Source: RZZS01 sp964498755
GTDB lineage: Bacteria > Pseudomonadota > Alphaproteobacteria > Micavibrionales > Micavibrionaceae
Length of the DNA stretch: 64,000 bases
NCBI GenBank assembly: GCA_964498755.1
Contig: CAZCIB010000008.1
Coordinates: 1 to 64,000, forward strand
Reading direction: 5' to 3'
The notes beneath the pieces were generated by a model. That model was not told where the DNA came from, did no database searches, and saw nothing but the letters and a program-made list of their open reading frames with translations. A program made the translations under genes and the position numbers. Shown one piece after another: positions 34,609 through 43,616 of this stretch. Within the stretch, counting starts at the first letter, position 1; every line of letters begins with the position of its first letter.

Positions 34609-35102
34609 ATGACCTTCGTCGTCACAGAAGTCTGTATCAAGTGCAAGTATCTCGACTGCGTCGAGGTCTGCCCCGTAGATTGCTTTTACGAGGGCGAGAA
34701 CATGGTCGTCATCCACCCGGACGAATGCATCGACTGCGGCGTGTGCGAGCCCGAATGCCCGATCGAGGCGATATTGCCGGATACGGAAGACGGCGCGGAA
34801 AACTGGCTCGAGCTCAACCGCCGCTATTCCGAGCAATGGCCGAATGTGACCGTCAACCGCGGNNNNNNNNNNNNNNNNNNNNNNNNNNNNNNNNNNNNNN
34901 NNNNNNNNNNNNNNNNNNNNNNNNNNNNNNNNNNNNNNNNNNNNNNNNNNNNNNNNNNNNNNTCGAGCTCAACCGCCGCTATTCCGAGCAATGGCCGAAT
35001 GTGACCGTCAACCGCGGCCCCCTGCCCGACGCCGACAAGTTCAAGAACGAAAAAGACAAATTCAAAAAGTATTTCAGCCCTGAAGCCGGGGAAGGGGATT
35101 GA
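34609..35102 (+). CDS. fdxA: 7Fe ferredoxin FdxA, interrupted by an assembly gap
   Basis: This is a small soluble electron carrier with a [3Fe-4S] and a [4Fe-4S] cluster. Cysteine motifs are CIKCKYLDCVEVCPVDC and CIDCGVCEPECP. The gene is split by 100 N. The 55 bp before the gap (34808-34862) and after it (34963-35017) are identical. If they are collapsed into one copy the frame reads through from the ATG to TGA at 35100-35102, giving 112 residues, the normal FdxA length. AAGGA precedes the ATG. The partner reductase gene is divergent upstream. Confidence 0.93.
34808..34862. repeat. 55-bp duplicated contig end (left copy)
   Basis: This is identical to 34963-35017 on the other side of the N run. 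It is an overlap of two contigs that the scaffolder did not merge, not a biological repeat. Confidence 0.9.
34863..34962. other. 100-N scaffold gap
   Basis: Exactly 100 unknown bases lie between two identical 55-bp flanks. The round length is a placeholder. No sequence is likely to be missing, and the true length here is about minus 55. Confidence 0.95.
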
Positions 35103-35106
35103 TGCC

Positions 35107-35484
35107 ATGAGTGAAAGCGAACAAAACAACGTCATGAGCGCGGATTTTGAAATCAGGGACGGACACGTCCTCGTTCCCGTTTCGGACTTTGTCGCCATTC
35201 AGGAAAAACTGGAAGATCTGGACGATATCCGCGCCTATGACGAGGCCATCGCGAACGCCGAGGAATATTTCCCGATTGAACTGGCTAAAAGCATTCATGG
35301 CGGCGAAAACCCGCTGAAGGTCTTCCGGGAATACCGCGGCCTGACGCAGGCGAAGCTCGCCGAACTCTCTGGCGTCAGCCAGCCCATGATCGCCGCCATC
35401 GAGGCGGGGAAGAAATCCGGGACCGTGGCCACCATGAAGTCCATCGCGCAGGCGCTCGATCTGGATATAGATGATATTGTGTAA
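35107..35484 (+). CDS. XRE-family HTH regulator (antitoxin-like)
   Basis: The product is a 125-residue protein. The N-terminal part (residues 10-60) resembles a Phd/prevent-type strand-helix region: SADFEIRDGHVLVPVSDFVAI. The C-terminal HTH_3 domain has LKVFREYRGLTQAKLAELSG, VSQPMIAAIEAGKK and a final AQALDLDIDDIV. Such proteins are usually antitoxins of a RelE/HigB-type pair, but no toxin gene is adjacent. It begins 5 bp after the fdxA stop, with GGGGA before the ATG, and probably shares that transcript. Confidence 0.8.
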   Translation: MSESEQNNVMSADFEIRDGHVLVPVSDFVAIQEKLEDLDDIRAYDEAIANAEEYFPIELAKSIHGGENPLKVFREYRGLTQAKLAELSGVSQPMIAAIEAGKKSGTVATMKSIAQALDLDIDDIV

Positions 35485-35500
35485 GCGAGCCGGTTATTTT

Positions 35501-36571
35501 ATGACGCCAAGCGAACGCATACTCCCCGCCCCCGCCCTCGAAAACTGGGCCGCTGACATTCTTAAGGCCGCAGGGTTTACCGATGAGGAAAGCCGCATCA
35601 CGGCCAGAAGTCTTGTTTTATCCGATCTTATGGGGCATCCATCCCACGGCGTCATCCGGGTAACGCGCTATGCTTTTTTCCTGAGAAACGGCGACTTTAA
35701 GAGCGGCGTTGATTTGGACGTTCTCAACGAAACGCACTCTTCTCTGCTTGTTGACGCGCAATGCGGTCTCGGTCAGGTTCAAATGCCCCGCCTGCTGGAT
35801 CTTTTACTCGAAAAAGCGAAGACTTCCGGGACCGTCACCGGCGCGATGCGCAACTGCGGCCACGCGGGCCGGATCGGGGAATGGAGCGAATATATCGCCA
35901 AAGCCGGTTTCGCAGGGTTTGTCTTCGTGAACGATAACGGCGTCGAGCGCGGCGTCGCGCCGCCCGGCGGCAAACAGGGCGTCACAAGCACGAACCCGGT
36001 CGCCTTCGGCCTGCCGCTTCCCGATCATGATTATTTCTCGGTTGATTTTTCAACGAGCGCCACGGCCTTCGGCAAAACCCGCATCGCCTATCTTGCCGGG
36101 GAACACATGCCCGAAGGAATGCTACAGGACTTTGAAGGCAACCCGGCGACCGACCCGGCGGTGATCTGGGAAGCCCCAGAAGGCGCGATCCTGCCCATGG
36201 GCGGCGCGCAGGGCTATAAAGGCTTTGCGCTCTCCATGATGGTGGATTGCCTGACCGCCGGGCTTTCCGGCGGCTTTACGCCCCCGGCGCCGGACGGCGC
36301 GCCATATGTCAACAATGTCCTCGTCACCGTTTGGAATCCGGAAACGTTTGACGGCCTTGCGCATATGCGGGAACAGGCGCGTCAATATATCGACTTTGTT
36401 AAAAGCTCCGAGCCCATCGATCCGGCCCGGCCGATCCGCATTCCCGGCGAACGCTCAAAAGCGGAAAAGGAAAAGCGGGAGCGTGAAGGAATTCCCCTCT
36501 CTCAGGGCGCATACGAGGCGATTGCGAAACTGTCGGAAAAGCTTGGCGTTACCGTCCCGAAGCCCGAATGA
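35501..36571 (+). CDS. malate/L-lactate dehydrogenase family (Ldh2) oxidoreductase
   Basis: The product is a 356-residue NAD(P)-dependent oxidoreductase of the Ldh2 family (PF02615), which reduces or oxidises 2-keto/2-hydroxy acids, ureidoglycolate or cyclic imines. Motifs are SDLMGHPSHGVIRV with the substrate-binding region, GHAGRIGEWSEYIAKAG with the catalytic histidine, GKQGVTSTNPVAFGLP, and VDFSTSATAFGK. Substrate is not predictable. I used the ATG at 35501, since a start eleven residues upstream would overlap the HTH gene. Confidence 0.85.
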   Translation: MTPSERILPAPALENWAADILKAAGFTDEESRITARSLVLSDLMGHPSHGVIRVTRYAFFLRNGDFKSGVDLDVLNETHSSLLVDAQCGLGQVQMPRLLDLLLEKAKTSGTVTGAMRNCGHAGRIGEWSEYIAKAGFAGFVFVNDNGVERGVAPPGGKQGVTSTNPVAFGLPLPDHDYFSVDFSTSATAFGKTRIAYLAGEHMPEGMLQDFEGNPATDPAVIWEAPEGAILPMGGAQGYKGFALSMMVDCLTAGLSGGFTPPAPDGAPYVNNVLVTVWNPETFDGLAHMREQARQYIDFVKSSEPIDPARPIRIPGERSKAEKEKREREGIPLSQGAYEAIAKLSEKLGVTVPKPE

Positions 36572-36615
36572 ACATGGGACCGTCAACTATGGGGGATAAT
36601 AAGCCGTTGAAATAC

Positions 36616-36690
<75 letters not shown>

Positions 36691-36868
36691 GTCGGAACCA
36701 TTAAAATACATATTGCCCGCCGAAAGAACAATTCTTTTTGCGCAAAATCCAAAACGGTTCTTTACAATGCATTCAGGCAGTTATAAAAAGTTGGGGAACA
36801 TGATAGTGTCCTGGTTATTTTGTTCAGGACTAAAAACGCGGAAAACACCGTTTGAGGAGCGATATAAA

Positions 36869-37789
36869 ATGAAAAACCTGCGCAGCAGCATAATGTCCAC
36901 AATGGCTGTTCTGGCCGTTGTCCTAACCTTGGGCGCATGCTCTTACGAGAAATTTGATGAAGTCCAGGCCCTTGACGAGGCCCAGGCCGTCGGCAGCCCG
37001 TTCACGCAGAACCTTACGGAAGAGTACCGGGCGTTCGTCAATCGTGAACTTCATGAAATGCTGGACTACCCGGACGCCCTGCACTTTGCGCGCAAGGGTC
37101 TCGCCGCCGCGTCCGGCAAGACGGTTCTGCCCGAACCTCTCGTCGACTGGAACCTTTTGCCCCGCCACATTGAAGAGCTTGGCGCAGCCCGCAGCCGCCT
37201 GATGATGGCCTTCGACCGCGGCGCGCGCGAGATCGATCCGCTGAATTCCGCGATCGCGCAAGTCCGTTTTGATTGCTGGATCGAACAGCAGGAAGAAAAC
37301 TGGCAGGCTGAAGACATTACGGGCTGTAAAGCAGGCTTCATGCGCGCGCTTGAGGCGCTCGAAGGCGCCCTCGGCGAATTGCCGCCGGCCGCCCCGCCCG
37401 CGCCGCCGCCTGTCGAGCCGATTATCGAGCCGACCGAGCCTATGGCCCCCGAAGACGCCATGTATCTGGTCTTCTTCGACTGGGATGAGTCCACGCTTGG
37501 CTCTGGCGCGCTCAACGTTCTCGACGCCGTTGCGGATGAAGTCCAGCAACGTCAAGGTTCGTTTAATGTTGTGAACATCGTCGGCCACGCGGACACGTCC
37601 GGGCCCGAAGGCTACAACCGCAAGCTGGCCATGCGCCGCGCCAATGCGGTCCGCGACGCTCTTGTCGAACGCGGTATCGCGCCGGGCATGCTGCGCGTGG
37701 AAAGCCGCGGCGAAAACGACCTGCTGGTGCAAACCGATGATGGGGTACGCGAACCGGCCAACCGCCGCGCGAACATCTCCTTTGAATAA
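36869..37789 (+). CDS. OmpA-family peptidoglycan-binding lipoprotein
   Basis: The product is a 306-residue lipoprotein. The signal peptide ends in the lipobox LTLGAC (C at about residue 25). A helical domain and a proline-rich hinge with PPAAPPAPPPVEPIIEP (about residues 170-190) follow. The OmpA C-terminal domain has YLVFFDWDESTL, IVGHADTSGPEGYNRKLAMRRA and VESRGENDLLV, including the diaminopimelate-binding D and R. It probably anchors the outer membrane to the cell wall. AGGAG lies nine bases before the ATG. A strong terminator follows. Confidence 0.9.
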   Translation: MKNLRSSIMSTMAVLAVVLTLGACSYEKFDEVQALDEAQAVGSPFTQNLTEEYRAFVNRELHEMLDYPDALHFARKGLAAASGKTVLPEPLVDWNLLPRHIEELGAARSRLMMAFDRGAREIDPLNSAIAQVRFDCWIEQQEENWQAEDITGCKAGFMRALEALEGALGELPPAAPPAPPPVEPIIEPTEPMAPEDAMYLVFFDWDESTLGSGALNVLDAVADEVQQRQGSFNVVNIVGHADTSGPEGYNRKLAMRRANAVRDALVERGIAPGMLRVESRGENDLLVQTDDGVREPANRRANISFE

Positions 37790-37838
37790 TTTGCGTGGGT
37801 AATTCCAGGAGAATTGTCCAACACGTCTTTGAAACTTA

Positions 37839-37872
37839 AAAACGAAACGCTAGGCTTATAGCGTTTCGTTTT
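37839..37872 (+). terminator. strong bidirectional terminator after the OmpA-family gene
   Basis: A 14-bp perfect stem, AAAACGAAACGCTA/TAGCGTTTCGTTTT, with a 6-base loop is followed by TTATTAT. The A and T runs are within the stem, so it can act on either strand. It lies 50 bp after the stop. Confidence 0.9.
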
Positions 37873-37891
37873 ATTATATGGGGGGCAGAGC

Positions 37892-38284
37892 ATGTATGAA
37901 TGCGTGACAAACAAAATTCGCGTATGCGTTCAGCCTGTATTTATTGATGAACAATCAAGCCCGGAGGAAAACCGCTTCTTCTGGGCCTACAGGGTGACTA
38001 TCGCAAACGAGGGCTCGAAAGCCGTCCAGCTTGTCTCCAGAGAGTGGCACGTCATGGACTCTCTCGGCCATTGCATAGAAGTCAGAGGCGATGGCGTAAT
38101 TGGAGAGCAGCCCGTACTTGGTCCGGGCGAGAGTTTCGAGTACACTAGCGGCACGCCGCTCAACACGCCCAGCGGTATGATGATTGGTCAATATCATATG
38201 ATTGCGGATAACGGGGAAACGTTTCCCGTGGACGTCCCGGCCTTTTCGCTGGACAGCCCGCACGAAGCGCGCGTTCTCCATTAA
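37892..38284 (+). CDS. apaG: ApaG protein
   Basis: The product is a 130-residue ApaG (DUF525) protein with an immunoglobulin-like beta fold. The exact role is unknown; it is linked to cobalt/magnesium tolerance and Ap4A metabolism. Motifs are IANEGSKAVQLVSREWHVMD, GEQPVLGPGESFEYTSG and GMMIGQYHMI. The following trkH gene starts 23 bp later. Confidence 0.92.
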   Translation: MYECVTNKIRVCVQPVFIDEQSSPEENRFFWAYRVTIANEGSKAVQLVSREWHVMDSLGHCIEVRGDGVIGEQPVLGPGESFEYTSGTPLNTPSGMMIGQYHMIADNGETFPVDVPAFSLDSPHEARVLH

Positions 38285-38307
38285 TCCGGTCAGCCGGGAG
38301 CCCGCAC

Positions 38308-39750
38308 TTGGATTACCGCCCAGTTTTATACGCCGTTGGAGTGTTGCTCTCGGTTCTGGCCGTCAGCATGACGCTGCCTATGCTGGCCGATCTGTATGTC
38401 GGCAACAATGACTGGAAAACTTTTTTCATCTGCATTCTGATTACGGCCTTTTTCGGCGGCGTTTTAATGCTCAGCAACGCCGGACAAACCCATAGCATAA
38501 CAATACGCCAGGGCTTTCTGTTGACCGCGTTGAGCTGGCTGACACTGGCTTTTTTCGCCGCGCTTCCGCTCTGGCTTTCCAATCTGGACCTGAGCTTTAC
38601 AGACGCGTTTTTCGAGGCCATGTCCGGCATCACGACAACCGGATCGACAGTCATTACCGGGCTTGACGACGCGCCGCCGGGCATACTGCTCTGGCGCGCG
38701 ATTTTGCAATGGCTGGGCGGGATCGGGATCATTGTTATGGCCCTGTCAGTGCTGCCATTCCTGAAAGTCGGCGGCATGCAGCTTTTCCGCACGGAGTCCT
38801 CGGAAAGCGAAAAGGCCTTGCCGCGCGCGTCGTCGCTGGCCAGCTCAATCGGCCTGATCTACCTGTTTTTGACTATTGTATGCGCCATTTTCTATACCAT
38901 GGCGGGCTTCAGGTCCTTTGACGCCGTCGCGCACGCCATGACAACGATAGCGACTGGCGGCTTTTCCACGTTCGACGCCTCTTTCGCAAAACATGATACG
39001 CCCTGGGCGGAAATAGTCGCCATTCTCTTTATGATCCTTGGCAGCCTGCCCTTTGTGCTTTACCTGAAAGCCGCTCAGGGAAATATCCGGGCCTTTGCCA
39101 GAGATTCACAGGTTCGCTGGTTTTTAACGATTGTCTTATGCGCCATCGTCGCCATGACAATTTACCTGATAATGTATGTCGATCAATCCGCCGCAGAGGC
39201 GCTGCGCCGCGCCAGCTTTAACGTCATTTCGATTATCACCGGCACGGGCTACGCCAACGGCGACTATAACGCCTGGGGCGGCTTTGCGGTTTCGCTGATG
39301 TTCTTTTTGATGGTGATCGGCGGCTGCGCCGGATCCACCACCTGCGGAATCAAGATATTCAGGTTTCAGGTGCTCTACGCCGTTACAAATGTGCAAATCA
39401 AACAGCTCCTTCATCCGCACGGCGTCTTCATTCCGCACTATAACGGGCAACCTATCCCTAAAGGCGTGACAATGTCCGTGATGAGTTTCTTCTTCATGTA
39501 TGCGCTCTGCTTTACGGTTCTGGCGATCCTGCTTTCATTCTGCGGGCTGGACTTTCTGACGGCGATTTCAGGCGCCGCCACTTCGATTTCAAATGTCGGC
39601 CCGGGACTGGGCGAGATTATCGGCCCCACAGGCAATTTTGCCAGCCTGCCGGATGCGGCGAAATGGATTCTCTCGGCGGGCATGCTTCTCGGACGGCTTG
39701 AGCTGTTCACTATTCTTGTGATGCTCTCGCCGCGTTTCTGGGTACGGTAG
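38308..39750 (+). CDS. trkH: TrkH-family potassium uptake protein
   Basis: This is the 480-residue ion-conducting subunit of Trk/Ktr-type potassium uptake. About ten membrane segments form four P-loop repeats, with filters such as MSGITTTGSTVITG at about residue 110. Others are TIATGGFSTFD and IITGTGYANGD, and the fourth repeat holds ISNVGPGLGEI. It needs a TrkA nucleotide-binding partner, which is not in the window. The start is TTG at 38308, with GGGAG seven bases upstream. It probably shares its transcript with apaG. Confidence 0.92.
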   Translation: MDYRPVLYAVGVLLSVLAVSMTLPMLADLYVGNNDWKTFFICILITAFFGGVLMLSNAGQTHSITIRQGFLLTALSWLTLAFFAALPLWLSNLDLSFTDAFFEAMSGITTTGSTVITGLDDAPPGILLWRAILQWLGGIGIIVMALSVLPFLKVGGMQLFRTESSESEKALPRASSLASSIGLIYLFLTIVCAIFYTMAGFRSFDAVAHAMTTIATGGFSTFDASFAKHDTPWAEIVAILFMILGSLPFVLYLKAAQGNIRAFARDSQVRWFLTIVLCAIVAMTIYLIMYVDQSAAEALRRASFNVISIITGTGYANGDYNAWGGFAVSLMFFLMVIGGCAGSTTCGIKIFRFQVLYAVTNVQIKQLLHPHGVFIPHYNGQPIPKGVTMSVMSFFFMYALCFTVLAILLSFCGLDFLTAISGAATSISNVGPGLGEIIGPTGNFASLPDAAKWILSAGMLLGRLELFTILVMLSPRFWVR

Positions 39751-39751
39751 A

Positions 39752-40351
39752 TTAAAGCAGGCCGAAAGTGTTTTTAAGCGACTTTCTGACCCCGGCGTCG
39801 ACATCATAGATTAAACGCTCCAGAGTCTGCGCAAGCGCATCTTCCCTCGCGGAGAGAGAGTAATAGTCGGGAATGCGCACAAAACGGTTAAACCGGAGTA
39901 CCGTGCTTTGCGTTTCCCGCATACCGGGATCATATAGCGTAAGCTCGAGTTCCATATTAACGTCGTAACGATCATAACGCGCAATCCAGAACCAGCGCTT
40001 AAGGGTATCCTCTCCCTCCTCCAGCGAGACGGATATATTTGTCTTTTTGAGCGCTACCCGCAATTCCCGCCCGCTCTCCCCGGTTGCGCGCAAGTGGGAA
40101 TTGAGGTAGCGAAAAACGAGCTGATCCGGCGGCTCGGTAAAGGCCGCATTTTTCTCCGCTGCCCCGGCCACAGTAGTCTCGCCCTGAATCACTTCAATGG
40201 AACCGACAGGCGCTTCAATCACGGGAATCTGGGAAAAAGTCAGGGCTGGATGCGGCTTTCCATCTCCCACGGCGCAGCCGACCAAAGGCAGAAAAACAAA
40301 GGCCAGTCCCAGATAAAGAGTAAAAATTCTAACCGTCAGGCAATCAATCAT
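39752..40351 (-). CDS. lipoprotein of unknown function (199 aa)
   Basis: The product has a signal peptide of about 24 residues ending at a lipobox-like LVGC, then a soluble beta-rich domain. Notable stretches are WFWIARYDRYDVNMELELTL, a likely ligand or partner domain. The fold reminds me of lipoproteins linked to transport or envelope assembly, but no family is certain. Its ATG overlaps the GST-like gene stop as ATGA (40348-40351), so translation is coupled. It is convergent with trkH. Confidence 0.7.
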   Translation of the reverse strand: MIDCLTVRIFTLYLGLAFVFLPLVGCAVGDGKPHPALTFSQIPVIEAPVGSIEVIQGETTVAGAAEKNAAFTEPPDQLVFRYLNSHLRATGESGRELRVALKKTNISVSLEEGEDTLKRWFWIARYDRYDVNMELELTLYDPGMRETQSTVLRFNRFVRIPDYYSLSAREDALAQTLERLIYDVDAGVRKSLKNTFGLL

Positions 40352-41166
40352 TCTTTCATTTTCTCGGAGACGTATACGCACATACCCTTGACGGCAAGAG
40401 ACAGTTTTTGTTTTTCCGCCCTGCTCTCCTCGATCAGCCGCGCAACGCTCTCCCGCGTTTTCATACGGGAGTAATACATAGAGACTCTTGGAAACTTCCC
40501 ACCCTGCCACATTTTTCTGAGCCCGGCGGCCTCGAGACTGAACAGAAATACGCCAATCGCAAAATCAGCCTGCACAGGCTTTGCGCCCGTCAAAAAGTTC
40601 CTGCCCAGCAAGGATTGCTCCAGCGCGTTAAAAAACTCAAAAACCTTCTGGTTTGAAGCGATGTCATCGGTTTTCCCTGCCAGCAGTTGCAAGTAACGCC
40701 GCGTGCATTGAATGTTGTGTTGAATATCTTCAGCATGTTCCGGATATTTCTTTAAAGACGCCTCAAGCTTGCGCAGCCGAGCTTTGTAAACCTGCAACAG
40801 GCCGTATTTCTGGAGACCTTGCGTTTGCTCAATCTCGAGCTCGCGCTGGGGCATTTCACTGAAGCGCTCAAGCCAGCGCGAATTGGTCTCCTGCCCTTCC
40901 GAGCTTTCCGGAATAAGCGGCGGTGAAGGCTTTATCTCTTCCGAGCCTTTAAGAATCTCCCAAAAATCCGTACTTTCGGTCCCGCTTCCCCTGACAAGAA
41001 ATTCGCCCTCCTTTAAAAAACGTCCAGTATCAAGGGGCTTGAACTCCTGGGCGGAGCAGAGAGCATAGCAATGCCAGACAAAGGGAATCTTTTTCTCACG
41101 CAAAACAAGCTTCAGAATCAGAGCGTTCAGAGATCCATCCAGATAATATATTTCCAGCTTTTCCAT
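40348..41166 (-). CDS. glutathione S-transferase-like protein
   Basis: The product is a 272-residue GST-like protein. It has a thioredoxin-fold N-terminus (KLEIYYLDGSLNALILKLVL) and an all-helical C-terminus with the usual NFLTGAKPVQADFAIGVFLF. An insertion of about 60 residues in the middle (EETNSRWLERF... and coiled segments) makes it longer than typical GSTs and resembles GDAP1-type proteins. No clear catalytic serine or cysteine is seen. It is translationally coupled to the following lipoprotein gene, an unusual pairing of cytosolic GST and exported protein. Confidence 0.65.
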   Translation of the reverse strand: MEKLEIYYLDGSLNALILKLVLREKKIPFVWHCYALCSAQEFKPLDTGRFLKEGEFLVRGSGTESTDFWEILKGSEEIKPSPPLIPESSEGQETNSRWLERFSEMPQRELEIEQTQGLQKYGLLQVYKARLRKLEASLKKYPEHAEDIQHNIQCTRRYLQLLAGKTDDIASNQKVFEFFNALEQSLLGRNFLTGAKPVQADFAIGVFLFSLEAAGLRKMWQGGKFPRVSMYYSRMKTRESVARLIEESRAEKQKLSLAVKGMCVYVSEKMKE

Positions 41167-41215
41167 GAATATGCGGCCTGCCTGTTACGTTCCGTGAAAA
41201 ATCCGGATACACGGC

Positions 41216-42160
41216 TCAGATTTTACGCCTAAACTCGTCAGGATCAAAAACAAAATCCTTGTTGCAGAACTCACACGTCAGGCATATGCCTTTTTCCGTT
41301 ACCATATCCGCGCGATCTTCCTCGCTCATCATTATTAAAACATTTATCAATTTATCGCGATAGCACCTGCATCCCTTGGCAAGTTCTGAAGGCTGGAAAA
41401 CGCGCACGCCTTCCTCGTGAAACAAACGGAAGAGTAATTGCTCCAATGGCAAGGCCGTATCAAAAATCTCTTTATCCGATGCGGAGTCCATCAGAATCAT
41501 TGCCCTGCGCCAGTCGTCTTCCCTGACGTTTCCTGTTCCGGCTTCAGGGTTATGCGCATCTTCAGGCAAATGCTGGAGCATAATAGCCCCGGCTTTCCAG
41601 GAGCCGTCGCGCTGCCCTACGGCGAGCTTGATTCCCGTTCCGATCTGCTCGGACTGACCGAAATAATGATGGACGCATTCGACCATTGATTTGCCTTTCA
41701 AGTCGACGATGCCCTGGTACCTGTCATGTTCGTTGCCCTGATCAACTGTAAAAGCCATATGCCCCTTACCCAGCAGCTGAGCCAGATTGTTGTACTGGCT
41801 CTCGCCCTCCTGTAAGGGAACAACGCGCCCCGCGCTCTCAAGCCGCTCATGGTCATAGGTTGCGCAAGCGCGCAATTCGCCTTCGCTTGTGATATCGGAG
41901 ACCAGCGTTTTAACAACGCCGTCGCCTTGCGCCTGCAACGTAAACGAGCCCTCGTATTTCAGCATGGACGACAAAAGAACCGTAATAACGGCGGCCTCGC
42001 CAGTCAGCTGCGCAATCTCGGGGGCATAATTCTGGGGAGAGATGATCTCGTCCGCAACGCCGTTCATGCGCACAACGCGTCCGCGCAAGGACGAGTTTTC
42101 CAGCTGAAACGGAAGAACAAGATTATCCGGGGGTATATTTAAAATCGATTCTTGCGCCAT
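41216..42160 (-). CDS. hslO: Hsp33 redox-regulated chaperone
   Basis: Hsp33 is a heat-shock holdase switched on by oxidative unfolding of its zinc centre. The 314-residue product has the substrate-binding N-domain (LTGEAAVITVLLSSMLKYEG) and the C-terminal zinc switch with GCRCYRDK and CLTCEFCNKDF, four cysteines in the C-x-C/C-x2-C arrangement. Length and spacing match the family. Confidence 0.93.
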   Translation of the reverse strand: MAQESILNIPPDNLVLPFQLENSSLRGRVVRMNGVADEIISPQNYAPEIAQLTGEAAVITVLLSSMLKYEGSFTLQAQGDGVVKTLVSDITSEGELRACATYDHERLESAGRVVPLQEGESQYNNLAQLLGKGHMAFTVDQGNEHDRYQGIVDLKGKSMVECVHHYFGQSEQIGTGIKLAVGQRDGSWKAGAIMLQHLPEDAHNPEAGTGNVREDDWRRAMILMDSASDKEIFDTALPLEQLLFRLFHEEGVRVFQPSELAKGCRCYRDKLINVLIMMSEEDRADMVTEKGICLTCEFCNKDFVFDPDEFRRKI

Positions 42161-42181
42161 AAACTCAAGAATACAATATCT

Positions 42182-42988
42182 TTAGCTTTTTATCTTGTAA
42201 CCCGTCCGCAGCATCCACAGGCAGAGTAAAGTCAGGGCCGCATTAACGCCCAGCAGCGTCAACGCGCCTGCCAGAATACTTCCGTCCGCCTGTCCGATAA
42301 ACCCGTAGCGGAATCCATCGATCATGTAGAAAAACGGGTTAAAATGCGCCATGGTTTGCCATGTTTCCGGCAGCTGCTCAATCGAATAAAACGTCCCGGA
42401 TAAAAATGTGAGCGGCGTAACAATAAAATTCGTAACCGCGGCCATGTGATCAAACTTGTCCGACCACAGGCCCGCCGCGATTCCCATGACGGAGAGCATA
42501 TACGTGCCGAGAACGGCGAAGCCCGTTATCGCCAGAACCGAATGAAATCCGATATGCACGAAGAAGCTCAGAGCGACGGCGGATACGAATCCGACCGCCA
42601 GACCGCGCACAAGCCCGCCAAAAAGATATCCTGCCAGTAACTCGCCGGAAGAGATCGGCGGCAACAGAACATCGACGATATTGCCCTGCACCTTGGCAAT
42701 CACGAGAGAAGACGACGTATTTGCAAAAGCGTTCTGGGACATGGTCATCATCAGCAGGCCCGGGGCCAGGAAAACCATATACGGGAGGTCGCCGTACTGA
42801 CGCTCCCCGCCGCCAAACGCAAGGGAAAAAACGGCGTAAAACAAAAGCGTTGTCACAACAGGCGCAACAAGCGTTTGCGTATACACGTTGAAAAAACGCT
42901 CTACTTCTTTTTTTACGAGCGTGAAAAGGCCCGTCCAGTTCACGTACCGGATACGCCGCGGCCTCGCGTGATCTTGGATTGAATGCAT
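42182..42988 (-). CDS. ABC-2 type transporter permease
   Basis: The product is a 268-residue permease with six hydrophobic segments and the ABC2_membrane domain (PF01061). Segments include MVFLAPGLLMMTMSQNAFAN and TPLTFLSGTFYSIEQLP, a motif set seen in YadH/NodJ-like exporters of lipids, polysaccharide or drugs. No ATPase gene is adjacent, so it must use a partner encoded elsewhere. It lies 21 bp upstream of hslO on the same strand. Confidence 0.88.
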   Translation of the reverse strand: MHSIQDHARPRRIRYVNWTGLFTLVKKEVERFFNVYTQTLVAPVVTTLLFYAVFSLAFGGGERQYGDLPYMVFLAPGLLMMTMSQNAFANTSSSLVIAKVQGNIVDVLLPPISSGELLAGYLFGGLVRGLAVGFVSAVALSFFVHIGFHSVLAITGFAVLGTYMLSVMGIAAGLWSDKFDHMAAVTNFIVTPLTFLSGTFYSIEQLPETWQTMAHFNPFFYMIDGFRYGFIGQADGSILAGALTLLGVNAALTLLCLWMLRTGYKIKS

Positions 42989-43013
42989 CTGCCTGACCTG
43001 TTTTTATAGTTTT

Positions 43014-43616
43014 ATGCAAGAAGAGATAACAGAAAAGAAGAATAAACCGGGGCGCAGGCAAATCAAGAAATGCCCGCGCCCGCCCAAAAAAATCACTGAG
43101 CGCTATCTTTACAATTCCGGCCTGTCTTACCTGCAGCGCTTCCCGGCCAGCGCCGAACATTTCAAAACCGTCATGCGCCGGAAGATCGAGCGCTCATGCC
43201 GCCATCATACAAGTCAGGATAAAGAAGCCTGTGAAACAATGCTCGAGGACATCACGGCAAAATTCAGGGATATGGGATTGCTGGATGACCGCCTTTATAC
43301 CAAAGCCTGCATTGAGACATTCAAACGACGCGGTCTGTCAGAAAAAGCAATTGCGATGAAGCTCAAACTCAAGGGCATCGACTCAGAATTGTTAAAAGAG
43401 TTTCTGGACGCGCACCCGGAAGATGACATTGTAGCGGCGCTCAGGCTGTCCAGAAAAAGACGCTGCGGGCCTTTCGGCTTGCCGGAAGACGCGCAAAACA
43501 AAAAACATCTCTCGGCTTTTGCGCGAAGCGGGTTTTCCTACGATACCGCGAAAAAGGCTCTGGAGATGGAATACGAGGAAGCCGAATCTATTCTGTCGGG
43601 GTCATATTCTCGCTGA
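43014..43616 (+). CDS. recX: RecX regulatory protein
   Basis: The product is a 200-residue RecX-type inhibitor/modulator of RecA filaments. It has three-helix repeats: ERYLYNSGLSYLQRFPASAE, FRDMGLLDDRLYTKACIETF with RRGLSEKAIAMKLKLKGI, and LSAFARSGFSYDTAKKALEM. A basic N-terminal extension is present. recA is not adjacent. The 3' end overlaps the PAS kinase gene convergently by 29 bp. Confidence 0.85.
   Translation: MQEEITEKKNKPGRRQIKKCPRPPKKITERYLYNSGLSYLQRFPASAEHFKTVMRRKIERSCRHHTSQDKEACETMLEDITAKFRDMGLLDDRLYTKACIETFKRRGLSEKAIAMKLKLKGIDSELLKEFLDAHPEDDIVAALRLSRKRRCGPFGLPEDAQNKKHLSAFARSGFSYDTAKKALEMEYEEAESILSGSYSR

Noticed and set aside
34863..34962. Possible missing gene in the N gap
   Set aside because: Identical 55-bp flanks and frame restoration show there is no missing sequence.
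33612..35102. 496-codon plus-strand frame running across the reductase gene and the gap
   Set aside because: It is antisense to the reductase gene and in the wrong frame for fdxA; the gap makes it appear longer.
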